Below, piece by piece: positions 54,601 through 64,000 of a stretch of DNA of 64,000 nt (within the stretch, counting starts at the first letter, position 1; each line of letters opens with the position of its first letter). Location: NCBI GenBank assembly GCA_014529385.2, contig CM043953.1:76473872-76537871 (forward strand), given 5' to 3'. Source of the stretch: Adiantum capillus-veneris. Taxonomy: Eukaryota > Streptophyta > Polypodiopsida > Polypodiales > Pteridaceae. Below the pieces are notes generated by a model. It was given only the letters and a program-made list of their open reading frames with translations. It did no database searches and was not told the origin of the DNA. A program made the translations under genes and the position numbers.

Positions 54601-54998
54601 AATGTGTCCTTGAGCTTGCCCACTGGTTCATACAACTTTTAAGCATACTCTCTAGTCGGATTGAGTGGTTTGCAGTCTTTTCGTGCTATTTCTAGCCATA
54701 GACCTAAAATTTTGCAACTTCAAATAACAACTCACAATTGATTCTTTCAGAGAGAGCAATGTTCTGAAATCCACCTCGGATCCTACTTACCCTACTCCTA
54801 GGTTCTAATGCAATGGGGTGGTGGAAAGTGTCCACAAACGCTCGTTTCTTGTTTTTTATGATTTGAGCATTGATCTTAAGACTTGTCTCGTCTATCACTC
54901 ATTTTCAAAACCCTAATCTAATTCTACGATCCTAAAGACACTCAGCAAGTACAATTACTTTCATGCTACCCCTACACAGCAAAATACGACAATCTTAA

Positions 54999-57900
54999 CA
55001 CTAGTTTGGTACCAAAATAGGACACTTAAGTGTCTTTTTTGAGGTTTAAAAGAAAAAATATAGCGCTTTTTTCATGAAGTATCTTATCAAATCCTTTTGG
55101 TGGAGTCTTATACATTATATAAGGTATGTGAAAAAATTCATAGACGTTGCAAAAAGCACAATTAGACATGCCTTTACACCTTCCAAAGAAGACATGGTAC
55201 AAAAGAACAGGTTCACATATAGACCAACGCGACTCCTAGTCAAAAAAAAAATCTCCGCCATAAGATGTAAATTTGTGGCGTCTCTATGGCAATTGACAAA
55301 CATTGGAGTTCCATACCAAAAAAATCAAATTCCACATGAAAAAATTCAGATTTGTGTGGCCTCTTTACTAAAACAGGACAGGCCGATTGTATGATCAAAC
55401 AAGCACAGTCCGATTGTATGATCTTGCAACACAGCGTGCACTCGTAGGTCGTCGATCATGTCCTGCCTACGCATGATACTTGTAGAAGCATGGTTCTACA
55501 CACAAAAATTTCTTGCACTTTGGACATCCATAAAGGGTTCTTGTTGGCTTAGAACCAAGCACTTCCTTTCCCTCGTGCAAGAACCTTTTTCTTTCGTTTG
55601 CACATACATAGCAAAACCTGCTTGCACGTGATGCCATTTTCATCAAAGTATGCCCACCCATTGGATCACTAGTGTACATGTATGCCCTTGAAGTATGCAA
55701 CCCAGAAAAATGATTGTCTACAAGCTGCTCTTGCAGACTTACCATAAAAGCAAAATGACTTGTGTTCTTCTTCCCATGTATGCATCTCCATATTATGTAT
55801 GCATTTGCAAAGACCGAGTCCATCATGCCCCAAAACAAGACATGCCACCACTCCCAACCATGAATGCTCATCTCTAAGCTATAGCCTGATCCCAACACCA
55901 TTGAGTCAAACACATCACAACCTGCTTTACACTTGTTGTATTGGATAGCAATGTCCGGAGATGTAACTACCACCTTGTGGCCTGATCCAACCTGCCTATG
56001 AACTTCTCCTCTTTTCATCCCATATACATTTGAAGCAAAAAAAATTGGGCTTCTTGTCCATCAGAGCATGCAACAAGCCCCTTCCTTGCATCAAAAGCAA
56101 AGCGACATGATCCACGCTCATGACGATCCATGTGTAGCATACGAGCATCAGGAAAGTTTTTACGATTTGTCATATACGTTCTTGTAGCACCATATCCCTC
56201 ATGGGTCAAATGCATCAACAACTTAACAGAAGTAAACCATCGATAAAAAAAGACATGGTGTCCTCTTTGTTTCAGATCTTGCTATAGCTTTGACACAACA
56301 TGGAATGACAATTCCTTACATGGCACCTTATCATAAATGCAAAAGGAGTAGTTATAACCAGTCTCTGAATCGCACAAATTCCATAATTGAATCCCAAACT
56401 TATGCGGCTTCTTTGGATTATAAACCCTACATGGATTCAATTTACATTTTGAGGGAATAATCCGCTCATCCACAGTTACATATTTTCCACAATTATCGTG
56501 CAATTGAAATGTAGCATTTAATCTCTCGTCTAAAGGCAAGACCTGCCATAACTTGTATTCACGAGTCCCCTTCACAAGCGGGCGTTGAGTATTATTCTGT
56601 ACATGCAAAAACCTCTTTATCTTCTGATATTCAGTCTGCCCCATATTCTCTGAATAATTTGGGTATCGAACTACACCACAAGTCTCTCCCTTCCAATAAT
56701 AATTCTTATCAGACATAAATTGCAAAGACATGCCGAGAGACACACCCAAAAAACGCATAAAAGAGTGTCTATCAATTGGATTCCATTTCCGTGTGGACTC
56801 ATGCTCAGCCAAAACTTTATCACTCTTCTCCATTGCATACCTATTGGTCTCTTCCACAATTGCATCAACTACATCCAAAGGAAAAAGAGCCAAGAAAATC
56901 TAAATTTTTTTAAACTCTCTTGGGACTTGTCCCAATTCAGGACCTGCAATGTTCACAAACAACGGCAGCTTCTTGAATGTTCCCTCTAGCTCAACCTGCA
57001 ACTTTTCACCAATTTTCCACAACGGCATGCATGTATTTGAACAATCAGTATCATCATCGCTATCACGCAAAACTGGACCTTCTTCTTCTAAAAGTTCATC
57101 TTCACAATCATCTTCCTCTCCCACGGGAACATGCTCATCTTCGGATTCATCTTGCTCTTGCATATCCGAAGGTCTACCTTTTTTGACAACCTTATTTTTC
57201 ATTTTACCACGCTTTTTGACAAGCTTGTATCCCTTGTTTTGAGCATGCTTTCTCTCACGTACGGCATCAAGAATAGGGGCATCATTGTGTGTCTCTTGAC
57301 AAGCATTGGCATCACAAACAAAATCAGCCTTTGTTCAGCCTCGACCCACAATGGTACGCTTTGGAGGGCGACCTCTCTTACTCGTGACAGGAGGTGCACC
57401 ACTACATCCAACAATAGGCATACTAGCAATTGGAGCAGCTCTTGATAAGCTTGGACTTTCTTCATGAAAAGACATAGTATGCATAGTCAAAGCAACGTCC
57501 AAAGCATCGTAGACATGCATAATATCGACATCATTGCAACCATTTTCAACCGCATCAAAAACCATCAGAATCTCCACAGAAGGTAATACATCAGATCTCC
57601 TTGCCATTACACTCTCTCTTTTCTTGCATGCCAAAAACTGAGCAAGAGAGAGCTCATCGTCTTCCTCTTCTGCATTCTGCATAGGCATAGCGATGGCTTC
57701 TTCCTCTTGGGGAAGAAGATGCATCCGTATGGATTCCCAAGAAAGCATGTATGCTGTTGCATCCCCATCAAACTTCCATTTAAACAAATTTTTCCGTGCA
57801 AGGTAGGACTCAATAACACCTGCATACATCTTGCTTTTCCAATCAACAGGATGAGCATGCTTTGCCCAATCAAGCCCGAAGACAACAGCTGGATACAGGA

Positions 57901-58438
57901 GTTTTCAGCCTTCTAAACCCTGGCAAAAAGCATTCGCTGCTGCCCCTGTGAGTGTAGAAGGGATCGCCATGAAGTGTGTGCACAGAGATAGAATGCAGCA
58001 GTCGACAGATTCGAGTACTGATAGCGTTCTGTTTTCGGCCACGTGCAGCGAAATTTGAAAACGCTAGTCTTTTTTTTCGCTTCTGTGAAGTCTACACGAT
58101 AAGGCTCCGTCCACATTGGTTGGCCACCTTGCCAATATGGCCTAATTTCGACCATGGGCAAATAATTCTTGTCCTAGCTTGTTAAATTTTCATGCTGCCT
58201 CTCTAACAGGCTTCCAGCAAGACGATCGCAGTTTGCAGGATTTGCTTGAAGAAACCAATCATTTCAATCGTTAAATTTCATTCTATTGGACCCAAAAAAA
58301 AATCAGCTGAAAACTTAAAGACATGGCGCATAGCGTGGCATATTTTTTAAGTCAAGTCGGTTACATTCGTGTATAACAAAAATTAGGCAAAGTTGATGCA
58401 ATTTCAGGACACTTGAGTGTCCAATTACAGGACTGGTG
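54999..58438 (-). mobile_element. PiggyBac element with TTAA target duplications
   Basis: TTAA at 54995-54998 and 58439-58442 flank 3440 bp. The ends are inverted: CACTAGTTTGG... on the left, CACCAGTCCTG... (reverse complement) on the right, sharing CACYAGT. About 20-30 bp in, both ends have the palindrome GGACACTTRAGTGTC(C) (55020-55034 and 58407-58422), a likely transposase-binding site. The transposase reads on the minus strand. Confidence 0.92.
55467..57885 (-). pseudogene. PiggyBac transposase (DDE_Tnp_1_7 type), degraded
   Basis: In order on the minus strand: acidic N-terminus with an AT-hook ('TSKRGRPPKRTIVGRG'), Lys-rich and Asp/Glu-rich linker, then the catalytic domain with 'PIDRHSFMRFLGVSLGMSLQ', 'YVTVDERIIPSKCKLNPCRV' (first Asp) and 'KKPHKFGIQLWNLCDSETGY'. 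The second catalytic site reads 'HHVFFYRWFTSVKLLMHL', with Tyr where the family has Asp. Then 'ACSDGQEAQFF' and 'YNKCKAGCDVFDSM' (late Asp residues present), and a C-terminal Cys-rich finger ('CYVCANERKRF', 'GCPKCKKFLCVEPCFYKYH'). In-frame stops occur near 57337, 56897, 56280 and 56015. Cut-and-paste transposition at TTAA is the family role; this copy cannot do it. Confidence 0.92.
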
Positions 58439-58651
58439 TTAAGCTATGCGGTTCTAAAAGAAATTTTTGACTCTAGGAGATCTTAGAGGAAATTGAAGGA
58501 TAACTTCACAAGATGCTCATGTTTCCTCTAGTTTAGGTCTTTTTGATCCGTGGCAGCGGCGTCGAATGTGGGATAGGTGTCTAACCTCACTCCTCTCTTG
58601 TTGCAGGCGTAGCGAGAACCACAATTAAATTGTCAATCCATGGGACAAAGA

Positions 58652-59474
58652 TGACTCAACTAGTGCATAGAGGATACAAGAGGTTTTCAATCTCTTGGAA
58701 AACTCACATTTAACTCAAGCTATACTCAAATGACAGAAATCACCAAAAGCCAATCGCTCATCGGTAAACAAATCACATCTGTTACAGCATCAAACGACAT
58801 CCAAACGTAACGAAACTTCTAGGACATGTTTATAATACCTAAGCACACATGGTTAAGGTCTCAAATCTCACTTTAGGTCAAGTGAAAAAATCAGGATTAT
58901 TAACAACATTGGATTTTTTACCTAGTCATTTTCGACCCAGAATGCATCTAAATGCTTAATAATCATGCCCCAATACCCTGCCTATACTTAGTTTTTGATT
59001 TAGAAGATTAAATTCCTAATTATGATGAAATTAGGCCGCAGGTCCGCGACGTCAAACATTACGAAATACTATGAAGTGCTTACGTCAATGTGTAGAGCTC
59101 TTACCTACGGTTGCAACACAACAGACATGACTGCAATGTGACAATCGGGGAGGGAGTAGAAAGCGCGAGAAGGAGAGAAGTGATCGTCGCTAGCTCACAC
59201 TATGTTTCATTATCCAAAACTTGTAAATAACTTATAAAAATTAGCTTTTATACCTTAGCCAAGGTTTTTAGTGGTCAAAACTAATAATCCGGGAGCTCTA
59301 ACTAAAGATAGGTAAAGACAGGTTGATACAATCTGGAAGCTTGTAGCCCCGGCTCATCAATTACAAGGTTTATCCAGAAAATAGGAGTTACAATATTCCC
59401 GATTCATCAAAATAATAAATGTTTTTACATTGAGAGCTCCAAAAAATGTTATTTGAATTAGCTTGCTGCTAACA
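58652..59474 (-). repeat. 823-bp LTR, minus orientation
   Basis: On the minus strand it starts TGTTAGCAGCAAGC (59474) and ends GAGTCA (58652). It is the inverted partner of 62314-63136, with the same length. No 5-bp duplication flanks it, and no PBS follows its 3' end, so it is a solo or displaced LTR. Confidence 0.88.
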
Positions 59475-59489
59475 ACTTCTTATTACACC

Positions 59490-60245
59490 AAGATTAATTG
59501 GGCAATCCGCTATGTATCAATTACTAGCTGGAAGGCTATACAAAAGAAATCAAGATGGAATATTGCTTTTGTGTATTAATCTTGAGGAAAAAACCCAATA
59601 TCTAAATCAAGCACACATTACCATAGTAGGACTTCACTTTGCGGAAGACCAAACTATGCGATGGATCTTGAGACTTGGAGTATTTTGGCCGGACATGAGG
59701 AGTGATGTTCACTCCTTTGTGAAAGATTGTCTACAATGCCCGAAACAAACACCCATACCTCATGTGACATCATTTCAAATCTCACTCGATCCTAAGTGGA
59801 GTAACTATATAGTTACTTACTTATCAAGCAGAACATTTCCGGAGGATATGAGTAAACACCACCAAAGAGCTATTGAAACTGAAGCAAGAGACTATGCTCT
59901 TATTGGAAACCAATTGTATCAAAGAGGAAAGGATCAACATTTGCATCTATCTACAAATGAAGATGAATATATACCCACTCTAGAACAAGCACATGATGGA
60001 TTAGCTAGACGTCACTTTTCTAGTGAAACCACTGCTAGAGAAATTTTAATGGCAGGCATATGGTGGCCAACACTTTTTGTAGATTCAAAGATGTGATGAT
60101 GCCAACAAGAAAAAATGCCAACAAGGGTAGATAGCATGCCAATAAGACCAATGATGGGAGCTAGAGCTTTTGCAAAATAGGGCATAGACTTTGTCGGATC
60201 AATACAACCACCTGCTTATAGAACTCGATCTCAATACATTGATAA
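59490..60245 (+). pseudogene. Gypsy family 3 fragment D (zinc-binding and start of integrase)
   Basis: Plus strand: 'MYQLLAGRLYKRNQDGILLL', 'HITIVGLHFAEDQTMRWILR', 'FVKDCLQCPKQTPIP' and 'LIGNQLYQRGKDQHLHLS' parallel copies A and B. After a stop at 60096 it continues 'MPIRPMMGARAFAK' and 'GIDFVGSIQPPAYRTRSQY', then is cut off at about 60245 before the catalytic residues. Homology starts 16 bp after the minus-oriented LTR. Confidence 0.88.
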
Positions 60246-62313
60246 CCATTTTTTGGCTCTCACTAATTGCCATGGTGAGCTACCTCACCCTATCAAAATC
60301 ACTCAAACACTGTGGTTATTATTACCCTTTCACTGTACATAGGTGTGTGTGTTAGGGATTTCATTTTCCTTGTATTATATCTAATATTCCTTTTTAGCTT
60401 ATTGTTAGCTAGGAGAGCCAAAAAAAGAAGTGGATCTGTATTATGGCCTATTTTTGTATATAATCTATTTTTATCCAAGGACCTATGTACATTTTTTTTC
60501 TCATGCATTTTATTTATTTTTATAAACATCTTTAATTAATTTTATAAATACTTGCAATTAGGTGTGTATTTTGTTAAACCAAAACTTCATGCCATGCATC
60601 CTTACTCTTCATCATACTTCTTGTATATAATCCAATGTAATAAATAAAATTTCTCTACGTGAGAAATATACACACTTTACTATTTCATAAGAATGGACAT
60701 ATATCCCCGTGGTCACTTATTATCACTCAAATCTCTTCACATTTCACATACTTTTTCTTTATCCCCACATATAATACCAAGGAATGGTCCTCTCATTTGA
60801 CTCTATCATGTCACTTGTGTCTCTATTTTTTTGCTTTTATTTTTTATCTTTACTATATTGTGGGTATCTTGATTTAGTTATACACTACTTTTTTTCTTTT
60901 CATCACATGCATATCATATATTAGTGGAAAATCCTTTTGCACATGGGAATATTCATATCTTAGTAGTCCTTTGTTACTCTCCTAGGCATAAGGGGTCACT
61001 CTCTTGAAGGCTAAAGGGAATCAAAACAAAGAACGGACCCAGTCAATGAATTTTTTAGGCAGAAAGCACATGTTTTTGCTAATTTTTTAAAAATTAGTTC
61101 CTATCCAATTCTAAAGAATTTCACATCATAAAAAGTTGGCACGTGATTCCAAGAATACACTTAAAGTTTCTTAGAATTTTTTGACCTCATTTGTGTATTT
61201 TTTCTGGATTTTTTGTGGACCTCAATCTGCCTACCTCACACACTAAATTAGAGCTAGATTCCTTTTTACCTTTTCCAGGCTTCTACACATAGTCACACAC
61301 TCATCCTCCTTCTCCATTAGCAAAACCAACAACTTTCATTCCTTCTTTCATCTTCTTCACCATTTCAATCTCTCCCTTACTCCAAAGCTCAAAAATTATT
61401 GTCTCTACACATATATAGCTCAATTTCTCTCTCTAGATCAAACTCAAATTACCATAACCCTAATTACTAAGGCACTTCACATTAAAGTATGTACAAATAA
61501 TGAAATGAATTCTCTCTTACTCTCACTCTTTCTCATAGCCCACATTGATGACTTAAAGGGATAAGATAGAGCCAACTCATTTGAATATTAGAAGAACATA
61601 TTGAGTTTTCTTAGTTGGCTCACCAATTAGACTTAGAGATAATTCTAATAGGGGGGCTCCCAACCTATAAATAAGTCCTTTAGCTTCCTTGTAAGGCAAT
61701 CTCTCATAGCACCAACGCTCTATGTGTGAGGAGAGAGTAGGTGTAACACCTTTGGAAGCTTACATTGTGTGGTGTGAGCAAAGCCCTAATCCTACACCTC
61801 ACATAGGAGAGAGTGTGTTTGTACTAAATCTCCCTATTGTATATGCTTTCAATTTCATCAATACAATCAATAAGTTGGTGCAGCAAGGCGTAATCAAACT
61901 TGGCAACCCACTCCCTTCAATTTGAGCAAATTGGCATAAGTATGTGTGAGGTGATTGTACCTTTTTAATTGTCAAATTTAGCTTGCATATTTTAATTGTT
62001 TGTTTTTATTAGTTGCTTCATTGCAAAAATTGATGCTTTGTAAGAGGGTAAACGGTGAGAGGGCTCCTAAGTACCCTAAGACAATGTATGCATGATGGCA
62101 ATGTGAAGCATCTGGTTGGTGTTTGTGTAGCATCCATGCAAGGTTGATTTGTTTGGAAAGTATATATTCATTGTGCACAGAAAAAACCAAGTCTTGATCA
62201 ATGCTCTTTCTCTTTCTCGCATTCTCATAGTTGAGTGTGGATGTGTGTACAAGAGAGTGTCTCTTGTTTTTTAGTGTTTTTGAGTGTTTTTGTTGTGTTT
62301 TCTTGGGGGTATT
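60246..62313 (+). other. AT-rich internal segment with an LTR-like promoter
   Basis: No gene is supported. A box CCTATAAATAAG at about 61664, followed by GC-richer leader-like sequence and a CAATTTCATCAATACAATC segment near 61850, looks like the promoter and 3' part of another LTR in plus orientation. Start and end cannot be fixed. The rest (60250-61640) is AT-rich with no motif. Confidence 0.4.
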
Positions 62314-63136
62314 TGTTAGCAGCAAGCTAACTCAAATACCGTTTTTCGGAGCTCTCATTGTAAAAACATTTATTATTTTTTACAAATCGTAAATATTGTA
62401 ACTCCTATTTTTTGGATAAACCTTGTAATTTATGAGCTTCCAGAGTGTATTAACCTGTCACTTACCCATCTTTAGTTAGAGCTCATAGATTATTAGTTTT
62501 GACTACCAAAAACCTTGGCTAAGGTATAAAAGTCAATTTTTGTAAGTTATTATTAAGGTTTTGGATAATGAAATACATAGCGTGAGCTAACGGTGCTCAC
62601 TTCTCTCCTTCTCATGCTTCCTACTCCCTCCCCGATTGTCACAGTGTAGTTGTGTTTGTTGCATTGCAACCATAGGTAAGAGCTCTACGCATTGACGTAA
62701 ACACTTCACGGTATTTTGCAGCTTTTGGTGTCATCGACCCGCATCCTAATTTCATTATAAGTAGGGATTTACTCTTCAAAATCAATAACTAAGCATAGGC
62801 AGGGTATTGGGGCATCATTGCTAAGCATTTAGGTGCATTCAGGGTCGAGAATGACTAGGTCAAAAATCCACTGTTGTTAATCGCGATTTTTTCACTTGAC
62901 CTAAAGTGGGATTTGAGACCATAAGCATATGTGCTTAGGTCTTATAAACATGTCCTAGAAGTTTCATTACGTTTGGATGTCATTTGATGCTGTAATAGAT
63001 GTGATTTGTTTGCCAATGAGCGATTGGCTTTTGGTGATTTCAGTCACTAGAGTGTAGCTTGAGTTAGATGGGAGTTGTTTGTTGTTGTTCCGAGAGATTG
63101 ACAACCTCTTGTGGCCTCTATGCGCTAGTAGAGTCA
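62314..63136 (+). repeat. 823-bp LTR, plus orientation
   Basis: Starts TGTTAGCAGCAAGC, ends GAGTCA. Its orientation fits a 3' LTR for the plus-strand gypsy fragment D, preceded by TTGGGGGTATT as a weak PPT. No target duplication with the other LTR. Confidence 0.88.
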
Positions 63137-63548
63137 CATTAGGAGATTTCGGAGGTCTTTTCGAGGACCTTTTGGTAGAGAGAGGAAAATAAGCTCCTCC
63201 AATGAGAGAAGAGCCTACGTTACGTAGAAAAAAAGATTGATATTAACAAAAATATAAAAGGTGTCCCTCTCCTCATTTAATAATCTAGTGGTCCTTGAAG
63301 ACGAGCACTCTCTTTTATTTAATGCAAGCACCTTTTTCAGAAGGTAGATGCGGTGCATTTGATACGGGATACATCATCACTAGAACTCAAAAAGTCACAA
63401 AACTATCAAGTGGTGGAAGATTTTGAAACTTTTGATACTGCCAATGCGTCCGGAACACACATATCTCCTAGAAATGAATGTCCAATTGCCTCGCTTAGAC
63501 ATCCAAAGAGGCCAAAAATGTCAAACACCCCTAAAAGAACATTTTACT
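63137..63548. other. No gene seen
   Basis: Short open frames only. It leads into the satellite. Confidence 0.5.
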
Positions 63549-64000
63549 AACGGCGCGCGAGGGGGCATTTCAAAATTTTGGAATGCCTCCTCGCGCGTCG
63601 TTAGTAAAAAGGCCCTTTTTCCCTTTTTTTAGGGAGCTTTTTGAGAGGAAAATGTCCAAAAACCTCTAAAAAGGGGCTTTTTGGAAAGATAAGTGTCCAA
63701 AAATCACTAAAAAGAGCTTTGTACTAACGGCGCGCGAGGGGACATTCCAAAATTTTAAAATGCCTCCTCGCGCGCCGTTAGTAAAAAGGCCCTTTTTTCC
63801 TCTTTTTAGGGAGCTTTTTGAGAGGAAAATGTCCAAAAACCTCTAAATAGGGGCTTTTTGGAAAGATAAGTGTCCAAAAATCACTAAAAAAAGCTTTGTA
63901 CTAACGGCGCGCAAGGGGGCATTCCAAAATTTTGGAATGCCTCCTCGCGCGCCGTTAGTAAAAAGGCCCTTTTTTCTTTTTTTTAGGGAGCTTTTTGAGA
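63549..64000. repeat. 177-bp satellite with a GC-rich hairpin, runs off the window
   Basis: ACTAACGGCGCGCGAGG recurs with its C at 63551, 63728 and 63905, exactly 177 bp apart. Each unit begins with a near-perfect inverted repeat of about 58 bp (CTAACGGCGCGCGAGG... against ...CCTCGCGCGCCGTTAG, centred on CAAAATTTTG), followed by AAAAAGGCCCTTTTT. At least 2.5 copies are visible. Confidence 0.96.

Noticed and set aside
57931-58185. Short ORFs on both strands upstream of the piggyBac transposase
   Set aside because: No motif and no continuity with the transposase frame. This is the 5' leader of the element.
58652-63136. DNA transposon with 823-bp terminal inverted repeats
   Set aside because: The repeats begin TG and end CA, they face outward, no target duplication brackets them, and the inside holds a gypsy fragment in the sense of the right copy. 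Two LTRs explain it better.

Overview
The window looks like repeat-rich intergenic DNA from a large land-plant genome. LTR retrotransposons of the plant Ty1/copia and Ty3/gypsy types use an initiator-Met-tRNA primer site, introns are short GT-AG introns, and no bacterial operons or tRNA/rRNA genes were seen. A recognisable piggyBac transposase and a plant-type 'HGK..DGAGAVVKR' transposase argue for a non-flowering plant (fern, lycophyte or bryophyte). A fern is my best guess, as inference only. I see no clearly intact single-copy host gene. Almost every coding stretch is a mobile element, a relic, or an element-like cargo gene.

Layout. 1-1736: decayed minus-strand gypsy pieces. 1737-15289: a plus-strand copia element, truncated at its 5' side, whose reverse transcriptase is split by a complete 10.7 kb minus-strand gypsy chromovirus (2885-13593; 2.8 kb LTRs, PBS, PPT, gag-protease, pol with two stops, chromodomain, and an extra ORF before gag). 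15290-about 21050: a second gypsy with PBS and 5' LTR. 21065-about 30000: two partial copies (A and B) of a third, non-chromodomain gypsy family, head to tail. Two more pieces of that family lie at 1201-1737 (C) and 59490-60245 (D).

30010-41950 is the least ordinary stretch: a spliced transposase-like relic with a CxxC motif, a 158-bp satellite, an unrecognised multi-exon relic on the minus strand, 106-bp hairpin-forming tandem repeats, and at 39181-39618 an uninterrupted open frame for a highly divergent histone H3-fold protein followed by further spliced exons.

41958-50801 is an 8.84 kb DNA transposon bounded by TTAA duplications and 33-bp terminal inverted repeats. It carries a broken transposase on the plus strand and two convergent genes on the minus strand: an FCP1/HAD-phosphatase-like protein with a degraded catalytic motif, and a spliced coiled-coil/zinc-finger protein. 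One intron of the zinc-finger gene, and the gap in the transposase gene, are filled with short palindromic repeats based on TGCTAATTAGCA. I regard this as the best candidate for an undescribed system.

50900-53150 holds unrecognised minus-strand genes, one with a clear 80-nt intron. 53380-54600 is an old repeat of about 285 bp. 54995-58442 is a piggyBac element with TTAA duplications. 58652-63136 holds two 823-bp LTRs in opposite orientation around gypsy fragment D, and 63549-64000 is a 177-bp satellite with a strong hairpin that runs off the window.
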